The notes under the pieces were generated by a model. The model had not been told where the DNA came from. It saw only the letters and a list, made by a program, of their open reading frames with translations, and did not search any database. A DNA stretch of 64,000 bases from Hahella sp. CCB-MM4 (GTDB taxonomy: Bacteria > Pseudomonadota > Gammaproteobacteria > Pseudomonadales > Oleiphilaceae), in NCBI RefSeq assembly GCF_002260525.1, contig NZ_MRYI01000002.1, positions 682,001-746,000 on the forward strand, read 5' to 3'. Shown piece after piece: positions 26,584 through 35,275 of this stretch (the stretch's first letter is position 1; each line of letters opens with the position of its first letter). The position numbers and the translations under genes are program-made.

Positions 26584-27003
26584 ATGAGTCAGAAATCCAA
26601 GTTCACGTCCCTTGCCGATCTGAAGAAGTCCATGGGGGTCGAAGACAGCCCCGCTGAAGCAGAATCCGGTGTGGTCTATTCCACCTCTCAGGGACGTACC
26701 TGCCCGGATTGCGGACAGCCGGTAGTGGCATGCACTTGTAAAGCACCCCAAGCGGCTCCGGGCGATGGCAGGGTAAGAGTCAGCCGGGAAACGAAAGGCC
26801 GCAAAGGCAAAGGGGTCACGTTGATCACCGGTATTCCACTGGCAGGTGAAGAGCTGAAATCCCTGGCCAAAAACCTAAAGCAGAAGTGTGGGGTGGGCGG
26901 CACAATCAAGGATGGCGTCATTGAAATCCAGGGCGACCACAGAGACTTACTGGTGCAGGAGCTGATCAAACAAGGTTACGACGCCAAAAAATCAGGGGGC
27001 TGA
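26584..27003 (+). CDS. yciH: SUI1/YciH translation factor
   Basis: 139 residues, bacterial homologue of eIF1. A CPDCGQPVVACTC zinc-ribbon-like segment (about 41-53) precedes the SUI1 domain (about 60-135), with VRVSRETKGRKGKGVTLITG and LKQKCGVGGTIKDG as signature. E. coli YciH discriminates initiation complexes and affects stress translation. The ATG at 26584 follows AGAGAAG; longer in-frame starts run into the upstream hydrolase gene. Its TGA stop forms the loop of the terminator described separately. Confidence 0.93.
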   Translation: MSQKSKFTSLADLKKSMGVEDSPAEAESGVVYSTSQGRTCPDCGQPVVACTCKAPQAAPGDGRVRVSRETKGRKGKGVTLITGIPLAGEELKSLAKNLKQKCGVGGTIKDGVIEIQGDHRDLLVQELIKQGYDAKKSGG

Positions 27004-27013
27004 GCCCCCTTTT
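26994..27013. terminator. Bidirectional terminator with the yciH stop codon as its loop
   Basis: AGGGGGC, TGA, GCCCCCT, then TTT. The three-base loop is exactly the yciH stop codon (27001-27003). On the minus strand the same stem is followed by a six-T run, so it also ends the flavin reductase transcript. Confidence 0.8.
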
Positions 27014-27027
27014 GACATCGTTAGCCA

Positions 27028-27657
27028 TTAGATTTCCCTGAGAGGCCGGTCAGGTTTGGCATAGCTTAACCTGGCCAGGTGTTCGCTGCGGTGGTATCGA
27101 TCCAACCCTGATAGCGCCAGAGTGCCCGCCTTTTCGATATCGACCATCCCGTCTTCCCTGACACAATCATCCGGCACCAGAACCTGCATAATTTCACCAA
27201 TAATCAATTCTGTCCCATTGATGGCCAGATGATGATGTTCACGGAATTTCAGTCCCAGACGAATATTTGCTTCCCGCACATAGGGAGCTTTCCAGCCATC
27301 CTGCCAGCATTCTGTCAGACCGGTCGCCTCAAATTCCGATACCTCCTTGGGGTACCTGGCAGATGTCTGGTGAGCCTGCCGATAGATGTCCTGATGAATG
27401 TGATTCAGCGTGTACTCTCCCACTTCCAGAATATTCTCCAGACTATGACGGCCCACCGAATGAGGCCGGATAATCATCGATAGCAAAGGAGGATGTGCCC
27501 CAATATGGACACAGGAGCTGACCACGGAAAGGTTAGTCTGACCTGAATGGTCCACGGTCCCCAAAAGATTCGCACTCTTAAAACCGGACAAAGAATTTAC
27601 AAAAGCAACTCTGTAAAGATGCTCCATATTTTCTATGGCCAGCCGATCAATGAACAT
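27028..27657 (-). CDS. Flavin reductase-like (FMN-binding split barrel) protein
   Basis: 209 residues, split-barrel flavin reductase family. Landmarks: FVNSLSGFKSANLLGTVD, NLSVVSSCVHIGAHPPLLSMI and RPHSVGRHSLENILEVGEYTLNHI, then LKFREHHHLAINGTELIIGEI. Probably binds FMN and reduces it or is a flavoprotein oxidoreductase; the partner is unknown. The start is taken at 27657 (GGAG about 12 nt upstream); the open frame continues to 27819 but that part runs through tandem repeats and looks non-coding. Convergent with yciH. Confidence 0.85.
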   Translation of the reverse strand: MFIDRLAIENMEHLYRVAFVNSLSGFKSANLLGTVDHSGQTNLSVVSSCVHIGAHPPLLSMIIRPHSVGRHSLENILEVGEYTLNHIHQDIYRQAHQTSARYPKEVSEFEATGLTECWQDGWKAPYVREANIRLGLKFREHHHLAINGTELIIGEIMQVLVPDDCVREDGMVDIEKAGTLALSGLDRYHRSEHLARLSYAKPDRPLREI

Positions 27658-27679
27658 TAATGAAATACTCCAGCACAGA

Positions 27680-27736
27680 TAAACGGGTGGATAAGTACTA
27701 AACGGGTGAATAGTTACTAACAGGTAGAGAAGTTTT
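27680..27736. repeat. Three-copy 19-nt tandem repeat upstream of the flavin reductase gene
   Basis: Units: 27680-27698 (TAAACGGGTGGATAAGTAC), 27699-27717 (TAAACGGGTGAATAGTTAC) and 27718-27736 (TAACAGGTAGAGAAGTTTT). It is one of the few arrays at a gene's 5' rather than 3' side. Confidence 0.8.
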
Positions 27737-27875
27737 AACGCCATTCCATGTACGCAGCAACCCAGCAAGGGGTTCACTGAAGTGGAACAGGCCTGCCCTT
27801 TTCCCATGTGGAGCAACATTTTCCCCAGTTGAGCGCTATAGCCATTGACTCAGCTTCGTCTTGCGGTATCGATAA

Positions 27876-27904
27876 ATAACAATTATTATCATTTACATTA
27901 TACT
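27876..27904 (+). promoter_or_regulatory. Fur box overlapping the promoter of the imelysin cluster
   Basis: TAACAAT-T-ATTATCA (27877-27891) matches the 7-1-7 Fur consensus TGATAAT-n-ATTATCA at 12 of 14 positions. It covers a -35 (ATAACA, 27876-27881) with a -10 TATACT (27899-27904) 17 nt further. Repression by Fe-Fur is the straightforward reading. Confidence 0.8.
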
Positions 27905-27934
27905 TATAAATTAAGTTTTGGACGGAAGACAACC

Positions 27935-29323
27935 ATGATGCCGACATTCAAGCTTTCCACCGTGAAAGCATCCCTGGCGACTGTTTCTGCGGCAGCGCTG
28001 CTGACCGCATGTGCAGGCAATAATGCGCAGCAGGCGGACCAGGAAATCACGCCAGTAACAGTGGCAGAGCACTACGCCGATATGGCCTACGCGGAATACA
28101 GTGATTCCCTGGAAACGGCCAAAGCATTGCAATCCCGCATTGCCACCTTCCTCGATAACCCGACTTCTGAAAACCTGGCGGCAGCGAAAGAAGCCTATCT
28201 ACAGGCACGGGTGCCATACCAGCAAAGCGAAGCTTTCCGCTTTGATCTGGAAAACGGTCACGTGACTCCTGGTCTGGATGAAGACGGTGGTCCTGCCAGC
28301 ATTGATGACTGGGAAGGACAAGTGAATGCCTGGCCTTTGGACGAAGCGTTGATCGACTATGTCGACGCAAGCTCCTATCAGGGCGAATACAGTGCCCCGG
28401 CCAATATTATCAACAGCTTCACCACATTGACCGTCAGCGGCGAAGATTTGGATGTCAGCAATCTCACACCGGAACTGCTGGCCGGCCTGAACGAAGTCGG
28501 CGGCGCTGAAGCGAACGTTACTACCGGCATTCATTCGATTGAGTTCTTATTGTGGGGACAAGACACCAACGGTACTAATCCTGGTGCAGGACAGCGTCCG
28601 GTCAGCGATTACTATACTCAGGCTTCGCAAGGCGCCTGCACCAGCGGTCCGGAACAGGTTGATGCCAAGGTCTGCCAACGCCGGGCACAATACCTGCGGG
28701 CGGTCACCTCACTCCTAGTTAGTGATCTGACCGAAATGGCAAATGAATGGACTCCGGAAGCCGGTGCCACCAAAGGCACTCTGCGCAACGACTTTCTTTC
28801 CAGAGGGGATGGAGTGCAGAGAGTTCTGGACTCCATGGGAGACCTGGCCATCGGCGAACTGGCCAGCGAACGCATGAAAGTGGCCATCCTGTTTGGCAGC
28901 ACTGAAGACGAGCATGACTGTTTCAGCGACGCCACTCACATTGCCATTTTCAATAATGCCCAGGGCGTCATTAATGCCTACACCGGAACTTACAAGCGGG
29001 TAGACGGCACTGTGGTCTCCGGCCCCAGCCTGTCAGATCTGGTTCGCATGAAAGACAGCGCCCTGGATACCGAGGTACGCGCTCAACTGGACCTGATTTC
29101 TCAGCATATGCAGGCCATTGTGGATTCAGCCAACAACGGCAAGCACTTCGACCAATTAGTTGGTGGCAGCCAGGATGATAAGAAACTGGTGCTGTCAGCA
29201 GCTGAAGCGCTGGTTAATCTTGAAGAGCCTCTTAGCGACGGCGTTGGCAAAGTACTGGCTGTTCAGGTCGCCGAGTTTGATGCCGGGACCTGCCCCACAG
29301 ATAACGTTTCTGATTGCGGATAA
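27935..29323 (+). CDS. Imelysin family lipoprotein (iron-regulated)
   Basis: 462 residues. Lipoprotein signal peptide with lipobox LLTAC (Cys about residue 25). The imelysin domain has the GxHxxE motif in TTGIHSIEFLLWGQD, typical of IrpA/ICMP-like proteins, which bind haem or metal outside the cytoplasm and are related to EfeO. The start is one of two adjacent ATGs (27935 or 27938) after GGAAG; upstream in-frame codons run through the promoter. It is the first gene of a cluster with a di-heme oxidoreductase, a second imelysin and a DUF1513 protein, all on the + strand. The Fur box implies induction in iron limitation. Confidence 0.9.
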   Translation: MMPTFKLSTVKASLATVSAAALLTACAGNNAQQADQEITPVTVAEHYADMAYAEYSDSLETAKALQSRIATFLDNPTSENLAAAKEAYLQARVPYQQSEAFRFDLENGHVTPGLDEDGGPASIDDWEGQVNAWPLDEALIDYVDASSYQGEYSAPANIINSFTTLTVSGEDLDVSNLTPELLAGLNEVGGAEANVTTGIHSIEFLLWGQDTNGTNPGAGQRPVSDYYTQASQGACTSGPEQVDAKVCQRRAQYLRAVTSLLVSDLTEMANEWTPEAGATKGTLRNDFLSRGDGVQRVLDSMGDLAIGELASERMKVAILFGSTEDEHDCFSDATHIAIFNNAQGVINAYTGTYKRVDGTVVSGPSLSDLVRMKDSALDTEVRAQLDLISQHMQAIVDSANNGKHFDQLVGGSQDDKKLVLSAAEALVNLEEPLSDGVGKVLAVQVAEFDAGTCPTDNVSDCG

Positions 29324-29330
29324 CAGACTA

Positions 29331-29350
29331 AAGCGGCCTGAAGGCCGCTT
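29331..29350 (+). terminator. Hairpin after the first imelysin gene
   Basis: AAGCGGCC, TGAA loop, GGCCGCTT: 8 perfect pairs, 8 nt after the stop, followed by CTAGCTTTCT. A weak or partial terminator within the cluster would lower expression of downstream genes relative to the lipoprotein. Confidence 0.6.
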
Positions 29351-29437
29351 CTAGCTTTCTGCAGGGACGCAGTATATACAGGATCAAATATCAAAAAACC
29401 AAAATAACGTGCTGTTGAATAAGGTTTTAACACTCAG

Positions 29438-30928
29438 ATGAAAACAACTTTTCCCCAGGGACGCAAAGGCGTCCTTTTTGCGTTTGCAGTCACTGCCTCA
29501 GGCGCTTCCCTTTACGCCGCTCACGCAGCTGCTGCCGATCCCGCCAAGCTGGGCGGTGAGACGACCGTTCAGGCCGAACATGCAGGTGCTTATTCATTGA
29601 ACTCAGCCAACATGAGTGCCCGACGTAAAGGAAACTTTCTGATCGGCAACGATTTTTTCGAAGATCCCTGGGTAATAGCACCAGCCACAACAGACCTGAG
29701 GGATGGTCTGGGCCCTGTCTTTAATGTCAGTGCCTGCCAGAGCTGTCATTTCAACGACGGCCGCGGACACGCTCCAAATGCATTGGGCACCGGCAGCGTG
29801 CAGGACGACGTGGACAGCCTGTTGGTCAGGTTGAGCCGCCCAGCCATAAGCCAGGCAGAGCAGGAAAAGCTTCAGCAACCACAAGTCGGTAACCTTGGAG
29901 AGCCCGTTTATGGTGGCCAGCTACAGGATCGCGGCATTCCTGGCGTGGCGCCCGAAGTTCGTATCGGAGTGACCTACACAGATGTTCCGGTACGCTTCAG
30001 TGACGGCTTTGAAATAACTCTGCGCAAGCCGCAATGGCATTTCAGTCAGTGGGGTTACGGCGTACCACAGGACACCACCACGTTCTCCGTCAGGGTGGCT
30101 CCGCCGGTTATTGGACTGGGATTACTGCAGGCCATTCCGGAAGAATCTGTTCTGGCCATGGCCGACCCAGAAGACAGTAATGGCGATGGCATCAGTGGTC
30201 GTCCCAACCAGGTCTGGCATGTTGCCTCCTCGAAGAGCACCCTGGGACGCTTTGGGTGGAAGGCCGGACAACCGACCGTCAAACAGCAGACAGCCGGAGC
30301 CTTCAATGGTGATATGGGCCTGACGACATCTCTGTTTAAACAGGACAGCTGCACTGAGAGTCAGCCTGATTGCAGAAAAGCTGCCAACGGCAATGATGAA
30401 AACGGCATTGAAGTGCGTGATGACATCCTGGACTTTGTCGCATTCTACGCCAGCAATCTGGCAGTTCCTGCTCGTCGCAATATGAACGATCCCCAGGTAC
30501 AACAGGGTGAAAAGCTGTTTCAGCAGGCGGGTTGCCAAAGTTGCCACGCCGGTCCTTATGTCACTCCGAAACTGGACAAGGATCAGATCGAACAATCAGA
30601 ACAGACCATTTATCCCTATACTGACTTATTATTGCACGACATGGGATCTGCCCTGGCAGACTTCAAACGGGATAACCAGCCCGCACCTGCCAACGAGCCG
30701 GTCGAATTCGCAGCGACTGCCAACGAGTGGCGCACGCCTCCATTATGGGGAATCGGTCTGGCTCAGGTCGTCAATGCCAATGCCACCTTCCTGCACGACG
30801 GTCGTGCGCGGACACCTATGGAAGCGGTACTTTGGCACGGTGGGGAAGCCCAGCAAGCGAAGGATAAGGTATTGACCTTTAACGTTCAGGAAAGGGCTGC
30901 TTTGGAAGCCTTCCTGCTGTCACTCTGA
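29438..30928 (+). CDS. Di-heme oxidoreductase family c-type cytochrome (DUF1111)
   Basis: 496 residues, exported (hydrophobic segment at about 12-30). Two haem c sites: CQSCH at 100-104 and CQSCH at 366-370. The DHOR family is often annotated 'thiol oxidoreductase'; the ILDFVAFYASNLAVPARRN and TPPLWGIGLAQVVN...FLHDGRARTPMEAVLWHGGE segments are typical. It probably oxidises iron or another substrate in the periplasm for the imelysin-based uptake route. The last two codons and the stop lie in the first unit of a 20-nt tandem repeat. Confidence 0.9.
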   Translation: MKTTFPQGRKGVLFAFAVTASGASLYAAHAAAADPAKLGGETTVQAEHAGAYSLNSANMSARRKGNFLIGNDFFEDPWVIAPATTDLRDGLGPVFNVSACQSCHFNDGRGHAPNALGTGSVQDDVDSLLVRLSRPAISQAEQEKLQQPQVGNLGEPVYGGQLQDRGIPGVAPEVRIGVTYTDVPVRFSDGFEITLRKPQWHFSQWGYGVPQDTTTFSVRVAPPVIGLGLLQAIPEESVLAMADPEDSNGDGISGRPNQVWHVASSKSTLGRFGWKAGQPTVKQQTAGAFNGDMGLTTSLFKQDSCTESQPDCRKAANGNDENGIEVRDDILDFVAFYASNLAVPARRNMNDPQVQQGEKLFQQAGCQSCHAGPYVTPKLDKDQIEQSEQTIYPYTDLLLHDMGSALADFKRDNQPAPANEPVEFAATANEWRTPPLWGIGLAQVVNANATFLHDGRARTPMEAVLWHGGEAQQAKDKVLTFNVQERAALEAFLLSL

Positions 30929-31000
30929 CAGAACCAAAGTCACCCTGATAGAACCTAAGCCACTCTGACAGGACCAAATTCACACTGACGGGATTCACTA
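30921..31000. repeat. Four-copy exact-period 20-nt tandem repeat
   Basis: 30921-30940 (CACTCTGACAGAACCAAAGT), 30941-30960 (CACCCTGATAGAACCTAAGC), 30961-30980 (CACTCTGACAGGACCAAATT) and 30981-31000 (CACACTGACGGGATTCACTA). It starts in the final codons of the di-heme gene, repeats its CTCTGA stop context and fills the whole gap up to the A of the next start codon. The cleanest example of the pattern in the window. Confidence 0.92.
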
Positions 31001-32085
31001 TGCGCAATTGCCTGCTGATTCTTATTTTGCTTTGCTCAACCTTCAGCCACGCAGCAGAACGTGAGCCGGAGGCTTACCTGAAAATGCTGAATCAAGCCCT
31101 GAAGCTGATTCAGCCGGCCCATCAGTTGTTCGCTGATCAGGCAGAAGAACTGCACAACCAGATAGGTCAGCTGTGCCAGTCCCCCTCAGAGGATTCGCTT
31201 CAGACCACCAGGAACCAATGGCGAAAGACCATGGAATCCTGGATGAAAGTATCCGTCATACAGTTTGGTCCGCTATTGGAGAACGACAGTCGTTTGAGGA
31301 TACAGGCCTGGCCGATCCGAGCCCGACTGCTGACCATGGGCATCAAACAACTGGAAACCGCAGAAGCACCACCCACCCTGGAGCAGATAGCCCAGGGAAC
31401 GGTCGCCGTCCAGGGCCTTCCGGCTCTTGAAGCCCTACTGTTCAGAACCGATGCGCTATCGGGACTGCAACAAGGCCAAGCCTGTGCTGCTGCACAAACC
31501 ATAGCCGAACATCTTATAGTTCTGGCAAACACTCTCAACCAACGCTGGCAGAATGAATTCGGCCGCGATTTTGCCGACCCGGTCAACACACCCGGTGGCT
31601 TTGACACCCCTCAAGAAGCCTTTGATGAATACATGAATGGACTGGTGACCGCGGTTCAGCAGATCAAACGCCGTAAACTGGAAGATCCTCTGGGTCTGGC
31701 AGGCAAACCCGGCAAAGCGGGCGCTACCGAGTCCTATCTGAGCGAAAACTCCCGGGACAACCTTCACAACAACCTGACCGCCCTGATTCTGTATCTGACA
31801 GGCGGAGAGGGCTACGGGGTCGATGATGACCTGATAGCGCAGGATCCCGACAGTATTGCCGTATTGGTCCTGGATGACCGTATCAAAGGGATTACCAAAT
31901 ACAACAAGCAACTGACCATGCCCCTGGAAGCCCTGGTCAAACCAGCCACTCCAGAGGCGGAAGCTCAAAGGGAAGTGGCTGAGTCAATCTTCAAGGAACT
32001 CAGCCTGCTGAACAAAGCGTTTGAAAATCAGATTTTTGAAGCCTTGGGGGTAACCCGGGACTTCAACAGCGAGGATGGTGACTGA
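31000..32085 (+). CDS. Second imelysin family protein
   Basis: 361 residues, with a cleavable signal peptide (LLILILLCSTFSHA). Imelysin-type helical domain: WMKVSVIQFGPLLENDSRLRIQAWP, GLPALEALLFR, and a later ALVKPATPEAEAQREVAESIFKELSLLNKAF. The GxHxxE motif of the first copy is here GLPALEALLF, so metal or haem binding may differ. Third gene of the Fur-type cluster; it overlaps or abuts the DUF1513 gene. Confidence 0.88.
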   Translation: MRNCLLILILLCSTFSHAAEREPEAYLKMLNQALKLIQPAHQLFADQAEELHNQIGQLCQSPSEDSLQTTRNQWRKTMESWMKVSVIQFGPLLENDSRLRIQAWPIRARLLTMGIKQLETAEAPPTLEQIAQGTVAVQGLPALEALLFRTDALSGLQQGQACAAAQTIAEHLIVLANTLNQRWQNEFGRDFADPVNTPGGFDTPQEAFDEYMNGLVTAVQQIKRRKLEDPLGLAGKPGKAGATESYLSENSRDNLHNNLTALILYLTGGEGYGVDDDLIAQDPDSIAVLVLDDRIKGITKYNKQLTMPLEALVKPATPEAEAQREVAESIFKELSLLNKAFENQIFEALGVTRDFNSEDGD

Positions 32086-32086
32086 T

Positions 32087-33205
32087 ATGCAGGTTACTCG
32101 CAGACAATTGTTACAGGCTGGCCTGCTCGCGACAGCCGGTCTGGTGATCCCCGCACTTGGACGTACAGCAGATAACAGCAAAGAAAATCTCCTGTTGTCT
32201 TCCGTTACTGACAAGGACGACAAGAACTGGTGGGTGCTGAGCGACTCACAGGGAAATATCCTGGCTCAACACCTGCTGCCAGGACGTGGACACGGCAGTG
32301 CACGGCATCCTTCAGGTAAATCAGCAGTCATCGTTGGACGCAGGCCCGCCACTTTCATGTCTGTGGTGGAAGTCTCGCCTCAGGGAGAGTACAAGTTCAC
32401 GGATCTAACCTCTGCTACCGGCCGCCACTTCTTTGGTCATGCCGTGTATTCAGTAGATGGGAAGTTTATCTACACCACTGAAAACGACTTCGACAATGGG
32501 CGAGGCGTCATTGTGGTTCGGGATATCAGCAACGACTACAAAGTAATCGCTGAATGGGAGAGTGGCGGCATCGGCCCCCACGAGCTTCGCATGATGCCGG
32601 ATGGGCATACCCTCGTCATCGCCAACGGAGGCATTCTCACTCGCCCGGATCAACCCCGTGAAAAGCTCAATCTGGATACCATGAAGCCAAACCTGGCCTA
32701 TTTGGATACCCGGACCGGGGAAATGCTTTCCAAACATGAGCTGCCTGATCACCAACTCAGCATTCGTCATATTGATGTGGCCGACACTGGTCGTGTGTGG
32801 ATAGGTTGCCAATATGAAGGCATGGCCCTGGACCCGATGCCCCTGGTTTACCATCATGACCTCAATCAGGGTGGCCTGCAGGCAGCAGAGGCGTCAATGG
32901 ATACCTGGCGAGCCTTGAAACATTATACGGGGAGCGTCGTTGCCGATAACCAACAGGGAATCATCGGGATCAGCTCCCCCCGCGGAGACCGGGTTACGTT
33001 CTGGGATAACCAGTCAGGTAAACATCTCCAGGACATCAAGCTCAGGGATGTCTGTGGCCTGATCCCCAGCCCCAACGGAAAGCAGTTTGTAGCGACAACA
33101 GGGAAAGGAGATATTGCCATAATTGATGCCCAAACTCTTGCTGTCACCAGCGAGAGTCGCACTCCTGAGTTGCATTGGGACAATCATTTGCAGGTACTGG
33201 CGTAA
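32087..33205 (+). CDS. DUF1513 beta-propeller-like exported protein
   Basis: 372 residues from the ATG at 32087; an ATG at 32075 overlapping the previous gene by 11 nt is an alternative. The N-terminus MQVTRRQLLQAGLLATAGL resembles a Tat signal (TRRQLLQ then hydrophobic stretch), implying export in a folded state. The rest has propeller-like blades (GRGHGSARHPSGKSAVIVGRR, FGHAVYSVDGKFIYTTENDFD, GIGPHELRMMPDGHTLVIANGG). DUF1513 proteins regularly close imelysin/di-heme clusters; the function is unknown. Confidence 0.88.
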   Translation: MQVTRRQLLQAGLLATAGLVIPALGRTADNSKENLLLSSVTDKDDKNWWVLSDSQGNILAQHLLPGRGHGSARHPSGKSAVIVGRRPATFMSVVEVSPQGEYKFTDLTSATGRHFFGHAVYSVDGKFIYTTENDFDNGRGVIVVRDISNDYKVIAEWESGGIGPHELRMMPDGHTLVIANGGILTRPDQPREKLNLDTMKPNLAYLDTRTGEMLSKHELPDHQLSIRHIDVADTGRVWIGCQYEGMALDPMPLVYHHDLNQGGLQAAEASMDTWRALKHYTGSVVADNQQGIIGISSPRGDRVTFWDNQSGKHLQDIKLRDVCGLIPSPNGKQFVATTGKGDIAIIDAQTLAVTSESRTPELHWDNHLQVLA

Positions 33206-33367
33206 GCCCCCACACAGCCGGAAACATGATCGTTGTCAGAAAGCGATGACTTTGGGAACAGGAAAAAGTTCATCTGAGTGGCACCCGGCTGTAGTTTTCT
33301 GCTTCATCACACAGTAATCTTCTCCCCTACATCAATACTGATCTGAAAAAGCAGGGGAGAAGACTCT

Positions 33368-35140
33368 ATGACATGGGACGCGTGGTTCACGCTGGGTTTG
33401 CTGGCGGCAGTTCTGATCACGCTGATTGTCACCGAGATCGCCCCTTACCTTGCGATGATGGCCGCACTGACGCTGTTAAGCCTGAGCGGTATTCTCAGCG
33501 CACAGGAAGCGCTCTCCGGGTTCAGCAACCCTGGCTTGATGACGGTAGCCGCGATGTTCATTATTGCCGCAGGGATGAAGGCATCCGGCGCATTGCACGG
33601 TATTGTGGACAAAGTTCTGGCTCGCCCCAAATCCATTCCGGCCGCCTTATTTCGTCTCTGCGTTCCCACAGTATTTCTCAGTGCCTTCCTGAACAATACG
33701 CCGGTCGTTGCCACATTGATTCCCGCCGTCAAAAGCTGGGCGGACAAGATCGATATCCCTATCTCCAAACTGTTGATTCCGCTTAGCTATGCCTCGATTC
33801 TGGGTGGAACCATCACTCTGATCGGCACCAGCACCAACCTGATTGTCAGCAGCCAGTATGAGCAGCTTACCGGTCAGCCTGCCTTCCCGCTGTTTTCCAT
33901 TACCGTTATCGGGTTACCCGTGGCGGTAACAGGCATCGTTATCATGATGTTGTTTTTCCCCCGCTGGCTACCCGGGCGCAAAAGCAAACCTGCATTCGCC
34001 AAGTTACGGGAATTCACGCTGGATGTGACCGTGGCCACCGACGGACCTTTGGTCGGAAAGACCATTACAGAAGCAGGCCTGCGTAACCTGAAACGGGTAT
34101 TTCTGGCAGAGATTGAACGGGACGGCAGCCTGCTTACCGCCGTATCGCCCCTGGAGCGCTTGAAAGGTGGCGACCGCCTGACATTCGCAGGTGATACCGA
34201 TGCCCTTTCAGACCTTTTGTCTATCCGCGGTATTGTTCCTTCCAACCATGTCGGAGAAGTACCGCTGGAAGAAAACCGTCCGGAGCGCTGTCTGGTGGAA
34301 GTCGTGCTATCGCCCCATTCGGCTGTTCTGGGTCAGACTATCAAGGACAGCCAGTTCAGAGACCGCTATGCATCGGTTATTCTGGCCGTCGCCCGTAACG
34401 GGGAACGGGTGAGGGGGAATCTCGGCTCTATAACACTAAAGGCAGGTGATACCCTGCTATTGGAAGCCCGTCCCAACTTCGCCCGGCAGCAGCGCAATAA
34501 CCGGGATTTTCTCCTGGTTAACGATCTGGAACGGGAGTCTATTCGTCACAGTAAAGCCGGAATTGCCTGGGTAATCCTTCTCGCCGTCGTACTCAGCGCT
34601 GCCAGCGGCCTGACCTCCATATTCAACGCCGCCCTGGTCGGTGCAGCCGCTATGCTGGTGTTGGGGTGCTGTTCGGTTTCCCAGGCCCACCGAAGCCTGG
34701 ACATCCCGGTTCTGGTGACCATCGGTGCCTCGTTTGCCCTGGGTAATGCACTCTATAAAACCGGTGCAGCCAATGCCATTGCCGATCTGGTGGTTTCCAT
34801 CAGTGGCGGACAGCCATGGCTTCTATTGATCGCCATCTATGTCACGGTCTCTCTGCTGACGGAATCCATTACCAACAACGGCGCTGCCATCCTGATGCTC
34901 CCCATCGTGCTCCACATTACCGGGCAATTGGCATTGAATCCGATTCCTTATGTGTTCTGCATTATGATGGCGGCTTCTGCCAGCTTTGCCACACCTCTGG
35001 GCTATCACACCAACCTGATGGTGTACGGGCCGGGTAACTACTCCTTCAGGGACTTCCTGAGAGTGGGGATTCCCATGAACATTTTGATTGGACTGGCGAC
35101 GGTATTGATCATCGGTCTGGTGTTTCCGCTGGTTGGCTAA
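33368..35140 (+). CDS. SLC13-family permease with two RCK_C domains
   Basis: 590 residues. Two membrane halves (about 5-205 and 395-588) of the SLC13/DASS ion transporter family flank two cytosolic RCK_C (TrkA-C) domains (about 215-290 and 305-380). Landmarks: FLNNTPVVATLIPAVKSWA, GGTITLIGTSTNLIVSSQYE and SITNNGAAILMLPIVLH. Family members carry sulfate, dicarboxylates or related anions with sodium; the substrate here is not predictable. GGGGAGAAG precedes the ATG. Transcribed alone. Confidence 0.92.
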   Translation: MTWDAWFTLGLLAAVLITLIVTEIAPYLAMMAALTLLSLSGILSAQEALSGFSNPGLMTVAAMFIIAAGMKASGALHGIVDKVLARPKSIPAALFRLCVPTVFLSAFLNNTPVVATLIPAVKSWADKIDIPISKLLIPLSYASILGGTITLIGTSTNLIVSSQYEQLTGQPAFPLFSITVIGLPVAVTGIVIMMLFFPRWLPGRKSKPAFAKLREFTLDVTVATDGPLVGKTITEAGLRNLKRVFLAEIERDGSLLTAVSPLERLKGGDRLTFAGDTDALSDLLSIRGIVPSNHVGEVPLEENRPERCLVEVVLSPHSAVLGQTIKDSQFRDRYASVILAVARNGERVRGNLGSITLKAGDTLLLEARPNFARQQRNNRDFLLVNDLERESIRHSKAGIAWVILLAVVLSAASGLTSIFNAALVGAAAMLVLGCCSVSQAHRSLDIPVLVTIGASFALGNALYKTGAANAIADLVVSISGGQPWLLLIAIYVTVSLLTESITNNGAAILMLPIVLHITGQLALNPIPYVFCIMMAASASFATPLGYHTNLMVYGPGNYSFRDFLRVGIPMNILIGLATVLIIGLVFPLVG

Positions 35141-35179
35141 CCCCTATTGTCCCTCCTGAAATAAATCCTATAGAATCCT

Positions 35180-35205
35180 GAGTGTTTGTATCATTTCAAA
35201 CACTC
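35180..35205 (+). terminator. Hairpin after the SLC13 gene
   Basis: GAGTGTTTG, 8-nt loop, CAAACACTC: 9 perfect pairs, 40 nt after the stop. No T-tract follows, so termination is tentative. Confidence 0.45.
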
Positions 35206-35275
35206 TCAGATCCCGTTCACTCTTTACCAACATCTGCTTGTTGGCAGGAAAATAACAGTAAAGGAATAAAAAGGA

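Noticed and set aside
27658-27819. N-terminal extension of the flavin reductase
   Set aside because: It runs through a 19-nt tandem repeat and has no split-barrel features; the family start is at 27657.
30921-31000. CRISPR array
   Set aside because: Direct repeats are contiguous, degenerate and 20 nt long with no spacers or cas genes; the same holds for the other arrays.
33214-33292. Inverted repeat ACAGCCGG / CCGGCTGT after the DUF1513 gene
   Set aside because: The arms are 63 nt apart and only 8 bp long, too weak to call a terminator.
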